A stretch of DNA of 56,840 nucleotides from an uncultured Lentisphaerota bacterium (GCA_900321255.1 ONVK01000004.1:1-56840), one strand, 5' to 3'; counted from the stretch's first letter, positions 43,101-50,415 are shown. Numbers and translations: made by a program. The notes: generated by a model not told the origin, from the sequence alone.

Positions 43101-43365
43101 TGCCGAGCGCGGCGAGCTTCTGCTTCTCCGCGGCGGTGTACTCCGAGCGGCAGACGCGCCATGATGCGCGCATCTGGTCATGGTATCCCTGGCGGACGGC
43201 ATACTGCTCGTTCACCTGGAAGACACCGTTGACGTAGCGGGCGACCGTCATTTCGCGCGGAGTGGTGCGGACGTCGCGGTCGAGGGTCTCCGACTCCGAT
43301 GACCCCGCGATGTCCTTCACGTCCGGCGCAAGCGCCGCCGCCGACAATGTGTCTAATTCGCTCAT
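40135..43365 (-). CDS. Portal protein interrupted by an intein
   Basis: The 1076-residue precursor would splice to a 737-residue portal, the ring through which DNA enters the head. The N-extein is residues 1-536 and the C-extein 876-1076. Sequences after removal join GGAGR to TYSGLAMLTEASN, restoring a conserved helix of podovirus-like portals. The N-extein contains helical regions with MLQKMLDELAQISMEAG and DEENKELKGHSTW. The start ATG at 43365 (MSELDTLSAAAL) lies 60 bases after the large terminase stop. A longer in-frame extension upstream is ruled out because it overlaps terminase. The C-terminus is Gln/Gly/Pro-rich. Confidence 0.88.
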   Translation of the reverse strand: MSELDTLSAAALAPDVKDIAGSSESETLDRDVRTTPREMTVARYVNGVFQVNEQYAVRQGYHDQMRASWRVCRSEYTAAEKQKLAALGIPDDVSEPVVELRKFIAQSQMKEIFSTSGNFPARLSSTAHPDLPDYITEMMLQKMLDELAQISMEAGMAPTPEMAAQFARDRMAEMRNAEREYANDQIALLERRVRDDFEEADFMSAFNQGIEYLTVFGTTLWEGPVPCMRWKNDWSSKGKLSRKAKPGVAFRAISPLDVYPSPDQSEVDDGPICIKVRFSPNDLWLNATEAGGDDAENGVWFRDTVTDLLAKYPQGGVRLSWQDGDEENKELKGHSTWVADSSCMMEGISYYGEIRGNLLLRMGVIRTHEGKAINPDDFYEVNAIVIDDYCVYCRIINPCMGRPLSKAQFYEATDSFFGTSIAQRLIAYQRVMNGCLQSLIVNMNMTAAPQAWISDASRLLDKTPTRFKLIGGKVWAFKATTAGVATPNGPPMGILRVDSRINDILAVMNMAIKRIDDVSEIPSYTYGQNVTGGAGRALADYERVLTPTGPKRICDFKIGDEVFNTLSGVSTVIGVFPQGERDIYRVTFSNGEKIDCDLEHRWLVSDHPDRKNSWKVFTIRELLVRGIERKQPKSERCPSGLRPKWALPYVDALAYPARKVPIDPYTMGVLLGNSDARCRVCGMDDEVFDRIPYKLGKIDRKAADKAYTRAVLGIRPKYRALGLECKSIEKFIPEIYLHNSEEVRLELLRGLMDTDGCATVNGDHVFFDTSSERLRDDFVFLVKSLGASSVSVLAHENKPEFNGKILNGKEAYRINFTLDKPVFHLKRKLDRVHQRPRRRLYITGIEFLKRENATCISVDAPNHLYVCENFIPTHNTYSGLAMLTEASNRSTKMRIDNLSSKCINKMVRMDAYRLMLYDDSIGYTGDVEVIPTGVMGLILKQQEMQKVLQLMQMVASNQFLVQTVGARGLMELFRQVLETYEIANIDKIIPSKADLDIQDYVARLKSAAGAQTAVNQAQQPQPGAEGGNPQLPPPSEQSQGGGAADAPRTTYERSGMEYRMPIEPNPGSANERRGAA
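40741..41757 (-). other. Intein of 339 residues, class 3-like, with LAGLIDADG domain
   Basis: The intein begins ALADYERVLTPTGPKRICDF with Ala1 instead of Cys or Ser. It ends NFIPTHN, followed by extein Thr+1. Block B shows DLEHRW with H64 and W66. Block F reads TCISVDAPNHLYV with C319. H338 and N339 are the penultimate His and terminal Asn. W66, C319 and Thr+1 form the WCT triplet that defines class 3 inteins. A homing-endonuclease domain carries two LAGLIDADG helices at about 129-138 (YTMGVLLGNS) and 211-220 (LLRGLMDTDG). The first has Asn137 where a catalytic Asp is expected. It sits in portal residues 537-875. Confidence 0.9.
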
Positions 43366-43424
43366 GCCACCCGCAGAATAACAAAGGGGAGTTTTCGATG
43401 AACCCTGCTGAACCTCGGCATCCC

Positions 43425-44993
43425 TCAGAAGCACAGCCCCATGCCGCCGGCCGACGCCAGGGCCTCGTCCATGTCGGGGTCGTTCTCTCCGTCGACCATG
43501 TACGGGTTGGAGAAGTTCATGCCGCTGTTCTTGATGCCGCAGACGAGGTACTGCAACGCGTCGTGGACGTCGGACACGGGGTGTCCCTTGTCCGGCTCGT
43601 CCGTGTACTTCGCGTCCTCCTCGTCGGCGCCGTCGAGCCGCATGCGGCGGTAGTGGTAGTCGCCGTTGAATCCTCCGATCAGCACCTTGCAGGAAGGGTC
43701 GATGATGATCGCCGGCGCCGAGCCGATGCGGCGGTTCAGCACCTCCGACACGTTGTTGATGCGCGTCACGGACGAGTTGTGGTAGCCGCGCTGGCCATAG
43801 GGCGTCACGGGCGCGGGGACCACGTTCAGCCCGAGCCGGTTCATCGTCTCGATGCAGGTGATGTCGTCCACCTGCGTCGGGTCGGCGCCGGCGGGGTCGC
43901 CGAAGCCGAACGCCTTGACGTGGTAGAGGTCGAAGTCGTTGATGAGCGTGGGGCGGAGCTTCTGCGTCACAAAGTCCGCAATCCCCATGTTGTCCGAGGT
44001 TATCTCGCGGAGGATCCGTATCTGTCCGTCGAGCCCCACCTGCGCCACTACGGTGCACGGCGTCCGCCCGAAGTCCTGCCCGTACACCACGGGGAGGTTC
44101 TGCGAGAACTCCAGCGGCCTCTTCGCGACATGGAAGTCCTGCGAGAACTCCGGGTACACGGGCCGCCCAGCCTTCTTCGCGACCCACTTGCACAGTATGA
44201 AGCGGTCGATCTTGTCCTGCGCCATGCCGAGCTGGTTGCGCCAATACTGGAAGCCCTCGTTGTGGTTCCCCACGTTCTCGGCGGCGGGGAAGGCCGGATC
44301 CTGCCCGACGTTGTTCTCGTAGCGCTTCTCGCCCGTCTCGGGGTCGACGACGAGCAGAAGCGCCGGCGGTTGGTTGAAGAACTCCCAGCCCTCGGGAAGC
44401 TCCTGCATCTTGCGGTAGACCCAGTTGTACTGGTCGAGCGGGTTCCCGTCGGCTATGACGCCCAGCGAGGGGAACACCTTGTCGCCGTCCTTCGGCGGGT
44501 AGCGCCCGAGTCGCGACATGGCCGAGTCCACCGCCGCCTGTGGGACCTGCGGCATCTCGTTGACGTAGATGCCGGAGATCTCGAGGCCGAGCAGGTGGTC
44601 TATCGCCTTCGGCGTGTCCATCGCCCGGAACAGGAGGTGGATCTCCATCGGGTGCCCGCTCGGGGACGGGAGCCTGAGCCACCCCTCCAGGGGCGGGGAC
44701 ATGTGCATCTCCAGGGCGTTCAGCCCCTCGCGGTTGAAGATGTTCTGCGCCGTCGCCACGGTCGTGGACTTCAGCTCGTCGTAGGTGTTTCGTATCACGA
44801 CCCACCTCGCGCGGATCACGCCGTCCGCCATCGGCGGCATGCACTCCGCCGTCTTGCGGTAGATCTCCATCCAGTTCATCCATGTCTTGCCGGAGCCGAC
44901 GGGGCCGATCACGACCCTGACCCTCGCGGTCGAGGCGTGGAACCTCACCCCGGTCGGCGTAGGCCAGTAGTCGAACGACGACTTACCGGACAT
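43425..44993 (-). CDS. terL: Terminase large subunit
   Basis: This 522-residue enzyme is the ATP-driven DNA packaging motor and nuclease. The ATPase domain has Walker A GPVGSGKT at residues 30-37 and a Walker B-like GIYVNEMPQ. The nuclease region carries VVYGQDFGRTPCTVVAQVG and FGFGDPAGADPTQVDDITC with acidic metal ligands. The gene overlaps the small subunit by 11 bases and precedes the portal. Length is normal. Confidence 0.9.
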   Translation of the reverse strand: MSGKSSFDYWPTPTGVRFHASTARVRVVIGPVGSGKTWMNWMEIYRKTAECMPPMADGVIRARWVVIRNTYDELKSTTVATAQNIFNREGLNALEMHMSPPLEGWLRLPSPSGHPMEIHLLFRAMDTPKAIDHLLGLEISGIYVNEMPQVPQAAVDSAMSRLGRYPPKDGDKVFPSLGVIADGNPLDQYNWVYRKMQELPEGWEFFNQPPALLLVVDPETGEKRYENNVGQDPAFPAAENVGNHNEGFQYWRNQLGMAQDKIDRFILCKWVAKKAGRPVYPEFSQDFHVAKRPLEFSQNLPVVYGQDFGRTPCTVVAQVGLDGQIRILREITSDNMGIADFVTQKLRPTLINDFDLYHVKAFGFGDPAGADPTQVDDITCIETMNRLGLNVVPAPVTPYGQRGYHNSSVTRINNVSEVLNRRIGSAPAIIIDPSCKVLIGGFNGDYHYRRMRLDGADEEDAKYTDEPDKGHPVSDVHDALQYLVCGIKNSGMNFSNPYMVDGENDPDMDEALASAGGMGLCF

Positions 44994-45693
44994 CGACCGT
45001 CTCCCCCGCGGTTATGCTCGGCCCGCCCTTGCCGTCGAAGTGGAAGTTCAGCGTGATGCCGCCGCCGGCCGCGGAGCCGCCCCTCCCGCCGGGGACGGAC
45101 AGCCCGGCGTCCTTCCTGAACTCCTGCCCAGAGAGCACCAGCAGGCGGTCGAGCATCTTCTCGGACTTCCTCCTGAAGCCGAGGGGCGTGCCGTCCTTCG
45201 CGCTGTACTGCTCCGCGCCCTCGGTCGCCAGCTCGAACGCCGTCTCGAGTATCTCCTCGCCGCGCGAGTCCTTCTCCATCTGGACGACCTCCTTGCGTAT
45301 GCGCATGATGTCGAAGTAGACCTTCTGGAACGCCTCGCTGCCGTCGACGAGCATCGCGACCATCCCCCACGTCAGGCCGCACGCCTTGATGAGCGGGGTG
45401 CTGCGCCTGCCCTCCAGCATTCCGCCGAGGAAGTTCACGATCCGCAGCGCCGTGCCCTTGCCGCCGTCCCTCTCGACGTCGCCGAGCCACGACCCCATCA
45501 TCGCGTCCATGCCGCCGCCCTCCAGCCCGAGCCGCCTGGCGACAAGGCACACCGCGGACACGAACCGCTTGTCGGGCTTGAGCGGCACGATGTCGGCATA
45601 CGTGTACTGCACGATGGGCCGCGGCTTCTTCTCCTTGGGTTTCGCCTCGCCCTCCGGCGGCTTCGCCCTGGTCTTTGTCTTCTTGGCGCTCAT
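44983..45693 (-). CDS. terS: Terminase small subunit
   Basis: The 236-residue product is inferred to bind the packaging site and recruit the large subunit. A Lys/Pro-rich N-terminus precedes a helical domain with LIKACGLTWGMVAMLVDGSE and FQKVYFDIMRIRKE, which resembles helix-turn-helix small terminases. The tail is Gly-rich with an ITLNFHFDGKGGPS end. The ATG at 45693 (MSAKKTKTRAKPPEG) was chosen; no strong ribosome site is seen, and an in-frame ATG at 45750 is possible. Overlap with terL supports the pairing. Confidence 0.7.
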   Translation of the reverse strand: MSAKKTKTRAKPPEGEAKPKEKKPRPIVQYTYADIVPLKPDKRFVSAVCLVARRLGLEGGGMDAMMGSWLGDVERDGGKGTALRIVNFLGGMLEGRRSTPLIKACGLTWGMVAMLVDGSEAFQKVYFDIMRIRKEVVQMEKDSRGEEILETAFELATEGAEQYSAKDGTPLGFRRKSEKMLDRLLVLSGQEFRKDAGLSVPGGRGGSAAGGGITLNFHFDGKGGPSITAGETVDVR

Positions 45694-45835
45694 GGCGGCG
45701 AGATTACCACGGCCGCGCCGCAGATGAACCTTTCTGAACCTCGCGCCCACCCCCAGACCCCCGTAAAACCCGTTCGGCGGAGGGACTTTTTAGATAAATG
45801 TGGGTTTTTGACGAGAAGCCGCCTAAAATTGACGC

Positions 45836-46069
45836 GGGGGACAAGGGGGACAAGTGGGGGACAAGGCGAGGTTGTCCCCTAAAATCGTCTTATAACTCTC
45901 TACTTTTCTATTATATTCTCCTCTTTTATCTATATATAATAATAGGGGATAAGGGGGTATATAGTAATAGAAAGATATGTAGCCCAAATAGCGCCTATAT
46001 AGTAGCCATAATCTTGACGCCCTGCTTGTGTATGGCTATATAGGAGAGGGTTGTCCCCCGTTGTCCCCC
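45836..46069. repeat. Cluster of GGGGACAA repeats in both orientations
   Basis: GGGGGACAA occurs three times directly at 45836-45844, 45845-45853 and 45856-45864. The reverse complement TTGTCCCC follows at 45872-45879, 46051-46058 and 46061-46068. A 13-base direct repeat CCCTAAAATCGTC (45877-45889 and 46141-46153) is interleaved. Between them is an AT-rich tract. Such spacing fits iterons or operator sites. Confidence 0.8.
45994..46044. repeat. Imperfect inverted repeat in the AT-rich control region
   Basis: CCTATATA-GTA-GCCATA (45994-46010) and TATGGCTATATAGG (46031-46044) are complementary apart from a three-base bulge, with a 20-base loop. It lies between the two groups of GGGGACAA repeats. 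Confidence 0.7.
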
Positions 46070-47030
46070 AAAATGCTATTTTAATGTATTTTAATCTAAA
46101 ACAATGTTATTGCAATTTAGACGTAGGACAACCAAATTTACCCTAAAATCGTCCCCCAAATAGCCATCCACATGTTCACACGCCAAAAACTTTCCACAAA
46201 ACCCCATACCCCCATACCCCCATTCCCCCATGACCCCACCAACGTCTTCAGGATGAGGCTAACCACATCAGGATCGTGGAATGTCGGAGACGAAGATGTG
46301 GAACGACATAAAAAGTAGACGGCTGGCCAACATCGCCCCCGGCAGTCACTCGATGGCAACAGGGAGTCCCCATATATGGTTCCGGCCGCCCGCCATCGTC
46401 ACTCGCGCTCGCCCCCCATACCCGCGCATATTCCATAATTGCGCCGCGCAAGGGTTTTTTACCCTTCTCTTTTTGTGTTTTAATTCGCATTTTATTCGCT
46501 TTTCCTTTTTGTTTTTGCAAGTTTTAATTTTTTATTCGCAATTTTTCGCAATCTTTTCTACTTCTCATTTTTTCTCATAACTTCTCATTTTCTCTCATCC
46601 TCGCGCGTAATTCCTATATAGCGCAACTCCACATTTTTTTGTGTCCTTTTCCGTTTCTGTTTTTTGTTTTTGGTATATATTCGGAAATTGTGCGCTATCC
46701 ATGCGCGAGAGATTTCCACCTCGTTCTTTGAAAATTGGCTTGAAATTGCGCGCTTGCGCGGCGTCCATAACCGCGCGGCATTTGCGGGCGCAAGAGTAGA
46801 CGCGCGGCGTTTTCCGAGTTCGCCGATATGGGAAAACCGCTATCCCCGCGTTATGGGAAAATAAGGAAATGGGCGCGCGGCATTTGATACAGTAATACAT
46901 ATCCGCGGCATGGCGTAAACAAATAAGCGCCATAAAATTGAGCCTCTTAGATATACCATGATTGCGGGGGCTTTCGCCGAAATGATTTTGATTTTGGAAT
47001 TGCGGCGAGAAATGGCATTGAAGCATGGCG

Positions 47031-47151
47031 CGCAACGGCTTTCGTTGCGTGAATGATTGCGCGGCTTTTCGCGCAATCGCCAAAATGCGGCAATGTCCCG
47101 AAAACTTCCTAAACACTTGTCTGCGGCTTGCGGGCGAAAGTCTGCAAGCCG
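47031..47151 (+). other. Three consecutive hairpins before the first plus-strand gene
   Basis: Hairpin 1 is CGCAACG/CGTTGCG (47031-47049) with loop GCTTT. Hairpin 2 is GATTGCGCG/CGCGCAATC (47055-47078) with loop GCTTTT. Hairpin 3 is CGGCTTGC/GCAAGCCG (47124-47151) with a 12-base loop. All perfect stems. They lie 107 bases or more before the first gene and could be a small RNA or part of a leader. Confidence 0.6.
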
Positions 47152-47257
47152 TCTAAATGCGCGGCGGCGGCGCGTGCCGTCCGTCACGGTGGCAAGCCCG
47201 AGAAAAGCATGAGCCGACAAAACAGACAAAAGCGCGAAAGCGCGGAAGGGAGACACC

Positions 47258-47671
47258 ATGAACGAGGAAAACACAAAGGTCGAGGTCGCGTCCGCATTTG
47301 CCACGATTGCGGCGAAGCAGAAGAAGGACGCGCACAAGCTCCCGCGGATTGAGTATTTCCGCGTGGACATCGACAAGGGGACGGGGAGCGCGGCGAACTG
47401 GCACGCGACGGGCTACGTCCTCCACGTGAAGGTGCAGGGGGTTGAAGGGGAGTATCTGGCCGGCTCGGTGGGCGCGTTCTACGGCATGAACGTGAAGTCG
47501 CGCTTCAAGACGGCGGACGAGGCGAGGGCCGAGGGCTTCAAGATGAAGAAGTCCTGGGGCCGCGAGAAGGCGGCGAAGGCGGCGGGCTCGAAGGGGCCGA
47601 CGAAGGCGGACCTGATTGCGCAGGTCGAGGAGCTCACGAAGCAGCTCGCGCTTGCGAAGCTCGCGGCGTAA
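47258..47671 (+). CDS. Hypothetical phage protein, first gene of the plus-strand block
   Basis: This 137-residue protein has a compact middle (TGYVLHVKVQGVEGEYLAGS) and a Lys/Ala-rich C-terminus with a possible short coiled-coil (ADLIAQVEELTKQLALAKLA). GGAAGGGAG precedes the ATG. It is the first gene beyond the control region, so it may be expressed early. The function is unknown. Confidence 0.65.
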   Translation: MNEENTKVEVASAFATIAAKQKKDAHKLPRIEYFRVDIDKGTGSAANWHATGYVLHVKVQGVEGEYLAGSVGAFYGMNVKSRFKTADEARAEGFKMKKSWGREKAAKAAGSKGPTKADLIAQVEELTKQLALAKLAA

Positions 47672-47830
47672 GGCGATAGACGGGGACAAGTCACGGGGGG
47701 CGCGGTCGGACGGAATGGCCGCGCCCCTTCGCTAATCATGCCGCGGCGTATGGTGCGCCGCGCCGGTCCCAAGCCCGGAAAATGAGAGGGGCGAAAACGC
47801 AATGGCCGCAAGGCCGGAAGGGAGATGCAC

Positions 47831-47980
47831 ATGAGCATGGAGCAGATAGACGCGCTCCGCCACAGGGGCGAGGGCGAGGAGACGGAGGTCTACGTCAGCG
47901 GCAACGGTCACGCGGGGTGGGTGCCAAAGAGCTTCCTCGTCGAGTGGCTTGCGAAGCGGGGCAGGCTGGTCCTGGTGTAA
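47831..47980 (+). CDS. Small hypothetical phage protein
   Basis: The 49-residue product starts MSMEQIDALRHRGEGEETEV. The ATG at 47831 lies six bases after GGGAG, which favours it over an ATG two codons earlier. The leader GGAAGGGAG resembles that of the preceding gene. The 159-base gap before it holds a GGGGCGCGG/CCGCGCCCC hairpin (47697-47727) and one GGGGACAA (47682-47689). The function is unknown. Confidence 0.6.
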   Translation: MSMEQIDALRHRGEGEETEVYVSGNGHAGWVPKSFLVEWLAKRGRLVLV

Positions 47981-47991
47981 GGGGGTGCGGC

Positions 47992-48168
47992 ATGGGCGCG
48001 CAAGTCAAGAAGAAGTTCCGCGTCGACACGCACGACTACGGCGTCCACTACCGGTGGGCGACAAGCGCGGCGGCGGCTCGCCAGAGGGTGGTCTACGCCA
48101 TCTTCGGGCGCGGCTACGACGGGTGGGAGCACGAGTATTGGACGGTGACGGAGGAAAGCGATGGCTGA
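47992..48168 (+). CDS. Small hypothetical phage protein
   Basis: The 58-residue product (MGAQVKKKFRVDTHDYGVHY onward) is basic at the start and aromatic-rich (YDGWEHEYWTVTEE). The start at 47992 has AAGGGGG upstream. The end overlaps the next ATG by eight bases. The function is unknown. Confidence 0.6.
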   Translation: MGAQVKKKFRVDTHDYGVHYRWATSAAAARQRVVYAIFGRGYDGWEHEYWTVTEESDG

Positions 48169-48304
48169 CGCAATCATCTTCGTTGCGTGGTGCGCCGTGT
48201 GGTGCATCGGGCTTTGGGCGGCCTGGCGGCTCGGCTTCCGCGACGCGAGGAAAGGCGCGGCGCGGCGTTGCCGTGGCGTGAGGCTGTGGAACAACAACAG
48301 GTGA
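48161..48304 (+). CDS. Small one-TM phage protein
   Basis: The 47-residue product has one hydrophobic stretch (AIIFVAWCAVWCIGLWAAW) followed by an Arg-rich tail, so the tail should face the cytoplasm. GGAGGAAA precedes the ATG. It overlaps the upstream gene by eight bases. The function is unknown. Confidence 0.55.
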   Translation: MADAIIFVAWCAVWCIGLWAAWRLGFRDARKGAARRCRGVRLWNNNR

Positions 48305-48330
48305 AACTGCAAAAGACAAGGAGGCATGGC

Positions 48331-48582
48331 ATGGAAATGTGGGTTCTTGTGCGGATAGACAGGGACGAGAGCGGGTGCTTATATGAGCCAAGCGTGCGGG
48401 TGTTCTCCACGCAAGGGGCGGCGAAGGACGCGATGGCGAAGGACTTCGCGAAAGTCAAGGCGGAGCGGTATCCGGGCGAGAAGGACGTGTTTGCGGACGA
48501 TTGCGGCGAGGCGAGCGCGTATGTGGAGGGAACGGACGACACCGACGTGAGCTGGTTCGTGAAATGCGTGACGGTGGAGTGA
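48331..48582 (+). CDS. Small hypothetical phage protein
   Basis: The 83-residue product (MEMWVLVRIDRDESGCLYEP onward) is alpha/beta-like with an acidic surface. The leader AAAGACAAGGAGG precedes the ATG and recurs in front of other genes of the block. The function is unknown. A structured element follows its stop. Confidence 0.6.
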   Translation: MEMWVLVRIDRDESGCLYEPSVRVFSTQGAAKDAMAKDFAKVKAERYPGEKDVFADDCGEASAYVEGTDDTDVSWFVKCVTVE

Positions 48583-48601
48583 GCGGGTGCAGAAGCGTCG
48601 A

Positions 48602-48667
48602 GACGTGACGCCGGCGGGCAGGGCTTCGGCTCTACCCGCCGTTTCACGTCCCAACGGTTGGGCCGTG
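48602..48667 (+). promoter_or_regulatory. Structured element A with alternative pairing
   Basis: Strand 1 GACGTGA (48602-48608) pairs with strand 2 TCACGTC (48644-48650) and encloses a GGCGGG/CCCGCC stem with a TTCG loop (48613-48640). Strand 2 can instead join a downstream hairpin: CACG (48645-48648) with CGTG (48664-48667), extended by CCCAA/TTGGG. It lies between the genes ending at 48582 and starting at 48703. It is homologous to element B. Confidence 0.6.
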
Positions 48668-48702
48668 GCAGAACAACAACAAAGACAACAGGAGGAAAAG
48701 AC

Positions 48703-49173
48703 ATGGCAAGGATGACAGCAACGACACAGCGTGCGCTCGAGAGCATAATCGACGAGCGCGCCGCGAGCAAGAGGGCGGAGCTCGAGAAGCGCGTCGAGGA
48801 TGCGCGGGGCAAGCAGTCCGGTGCGGTCGACGCGAAGTTCGACAGCTTCAAGAAGGAGCTCAATGCGTTGATTGCAGAGGCGGCTCGCAAGTTCGACGCG
48901 CTCAAGGGCAAGTACAAGGTCGACGTAACCAGCAGGTACTATGACGGTTCCATGACCTTTGAACAAGCGGCGGAATACTTCCGCCGTTCGGACTTCCGCG
49001 ACTACGTCAGCCCCTTGGACAAGAAGCTGTCCGACGAGCTGGGCAAGGCGAAGGACGAGCTCAAGGCGTTTGAGACGAAGGTCGCGAACGCCAAGCGCGA
49101 GCTGATTCTGCGCTCGACGCTCAACGCTTCCTACAAGTCCGTGATGGACTTCATCAACGGGCTCAGCTTCTAA
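48703..49173 (+). CDS. Coiled-coil hypothetical phage protein
   Basis: This 156-residue protein is largely helical with coiled-coil stretches (DERAASKRAELEKRVEDARG, KLSDELGKAKDELKAFETKV). The ATG at 48703 follows the AAAGACAACAGGAGG-type leader. The function is unknown; a structural or nucleoid-type role is possible. Structured element A lies just upstream. Confidence 0.6.
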   Translation: MARMTATTQRALESIIDERAASKRAELEKRVEDARGKQSGAVDAKFDSFKKELNALIAEAARKFDALKGKYKVDVTSRYYDGSMTFEQAAEYFRRSDFRDYVSPLDKKLSDELGKAKDELKAFETKVANAKRELILRSTLNASYKSVMDFINGLSF

Positions 49174-49208
49174 TCGCGCAACAACGCAAAAGACAAGGAG
49201 TAAGCAAC

Positions 49209-49577
49209 ATGGCAGACATCAAGAAGGTTCGCTTCCCCGTTCCGGGCGGCATCGTCCGCGGCATGGACGGCAAGGAGTACAAGTGCACGCACATCGAGTG
49301 CTCTGTCGGCTACGAGCTGGGCGGCCGCAGCTGTTGGACGGGGCAGAACAACGCACGCGGCTACTACGCCTATGTGAAGCCCGTTTCGGTCAGCAGCCGA
49401 GACGGATACACGAGCGTGAGTTTTGAACTGTTCGCAGGCGGCAAGTGGCTTCTCGTTCCCTGCGCAAGGCGGTCGTCGAAGCGCGAGGCGGAGGCGGTCG
49501 CGAAGTTCGACGCGGAGGTCCGCGACTACGTTGCGCACCTCTACGACGTTGCAGGCATCGAGCTTGCGGCGGCGTGA
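49209..49577 (+). CDS. Hypothetical phage protein
   Basis: This 122-residue protein (MADIKKVRFPVPGGIVRGMD onward) is beta-rich in the first half with helical ends. The leader AAAGACAAGGAGTAA precedes the ATG. Several cysteines occur. The function is unknown. Confidence 0.6.
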   Translation: MADIKKVRFPVPGGIVRGMDGKEYKCTHIECSVGYELGGRSCWTGQNNARGYYAYVKPVSVSSRDGYTSVSFELFAGGKWLLVPCARRSSKREAEAVAKFDAEVRDYVAHLYDVAGIELAAA

Positions 49578-49622
49578 CGCAATGTAACGCAACACAACAC
49601 AAGACAACAAGGAGAAACACAC

Positions 49623-50189
49623 ATGGGTCAGTATTATCGCATCGCCTTCAAGCACGAGGGCAAGCGCGTCGTCGTCAACGACCGCCAGATCAAGGGCGAG
49701 GGCTACATCATGGCGAAGCTGCTCGAGCATTCGTGGCTCGGCTGCGACATTGCCGACGCGGTGGCTCGCGAAATGTACGGCAATCCGCTGCGGCTCGCAT
49801 GGGTCGGCGACTATGCCGACGACGGCGACGAGGTGAAGGCCGCGACGCGCGGGGACGTCAGCTACAAGCGCGTGTGGAAGCGCGACCACAAGCACGAGTT
49901 CCCTGCCGACGACAACGGCTTCGACTACTCGCACAAGTGGCTCGTCAACCACGACAAGAAGCTCGCCGTGTCGTTTGACGAATACATCGCCGCGTCGAAG
50001 ACGAAGTATGGCGTCATCGCGCCCTTCCCGCTTCTCACGGCGATTGGAAACAACCGCGGCGGCGGCGACTACTACGAGAGCCATTCGGACTTCGACAAGG
50101 TTGGGACTTGGGTGTGGGACCTCATCTCCATCGAGGACGCGAAGCCCGAGGGCTACGAGGACTTCCGCGTGGTCTTCAAGGAGGGGTGA
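49623..50189 (+). CDS. MGQYY-type phage protein of unknown function
   Basis: The 188-residue protein begins MGQYYRIAFKHEGKRVVVND and contains GNPLRLAWVGDYADDGDEVK. Proteins with this MGQYY start and AWVGDYA segment recur in gut phages, function unknown. ACAAGGAG precedes the ATG. A shorter protein with a similar start lies at 54762-55163. Confidence 0.65.
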   Translation: MGQYYRIAFKHEGKRVVVNDRQIKGEGYIMAKLLEHSWLGCDIADAVAREMYGNPLRLAWVGDYADDGDEVKAATRGDVSYKRVWKRDHKHEFPADDNGFDYSHKWLVNHDKKLAVSFDEYIAASKTKYGVIAPFPLLTAIGNNRGGGDYYESHSDFDKVGTWVWDLISIEDAKPEGYEDFRVVFKEG

Positions 50190-50192
50190 CAA

Positions 50193-50342
50193 ATGAGGAA
50201 GGCGACATGCAGGCTGATTGAAGCCGCCGAGGGCGGAATGCTCTCGTGGGAGGCGATAGCGAGGGAGTGCCTTGCGCAGATGTCCGAGGACGACGTTGCG
50301 GACGTTGCGACGGCGCTCGGGTGCGACGACGAGGACGAGTAG
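50193..50342 (+). CDS. Small acidic phage protein
   Basis: The 49-residue product (MRKATCRLIEAAEGGMLSWE onward) ends in an acidic tail (CDDEDE). It starts three bases after the preceding stop, with GGAGGGG upstream. The helical ECLAQMSEDDVADVATALG segment is typical of small phage proteins. The function is unknown. Confidence 0.6.
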   Translation: MRKATCRLIEAAEGGMLSWEAIARECLAQMSEDDVADVATALGCDDEDE

Positions 50343-50353
50343 AAGCGCCATGA

Positions 50354-50415
50354 GACATGACGCCAGGGGGAACGGTTCGCCGCTCCCTCTGTTTCATGTC
50401 CCACGGTGGGGCATG
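50354..50415 (+). promoter_or_regulatory. Structured element B with alternative pairing
   Basis: Strand 1 GACATGA (50354-50360) pairs with strand 2 TCATGTC (50394-50400) around AGGGGGA...CGG-TTCG-CCG...TCCCTCT (50365-50390). Alternatively CATG (50395-50398) pairs with CATG (50412-50415) as the base of a hairpin containing CCCA/TGGG. Compared with element A, one base pair changes from G-C to A-T and the third strand changes with it. It lies between genes ending at 50342 and starting at 50453. Confidence 0.6.

Larger units (their letters stand above)
45694..47257. other. AT-rich gene-free region between the two prophage transcription blocks
   Basis: No convincing gene is seen over 1.56 kb. It holds direct and inverted GGGGACAA repeats, an imperfect palindrome, long T-rich tracts (46456-46600) with TTCGCA and TTCTCAT motifs, GCGCGGC-rich sequence and three hairpins (47031-47151). 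Divergent transcription leaves from both sides. Likely content is promoters, operators and possibly a replication origin. No consensus promoter could be assigned with confidence. Confidence 0.75.

Noticed and set aside
43366-44883. Long N-terminal extension of the portal frame
   Set aside because: It overlaps the large terminase in another frame and has shadow-type composition. The portal start at 43365 begins a sensible protein.
43299-45056. 585-residue open frame on the plus strand opposite terminase
   Set aside because: It is antisense to terL, whose Walker and nuclease motifs are clear.
45836-46069. CRISPR array from the GGGGACAA repeats
   Set aside because: Repeats are eight to nine bases, spacing is irregular and orientations are mixed; no cas genes are present.
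46281-46580. 99-residue plus-strand frame in the control region
   Set aside because: No good ribosome site; the second half is translation of a T-rich tract and there is no family resemblance.
46595-47116. 173-residue minus-strand frame in the control region
   Set aside because: GTG start without a ribosome site, odd composition rich in Cys, His and Arg, and it covers the hairpins and repeats.
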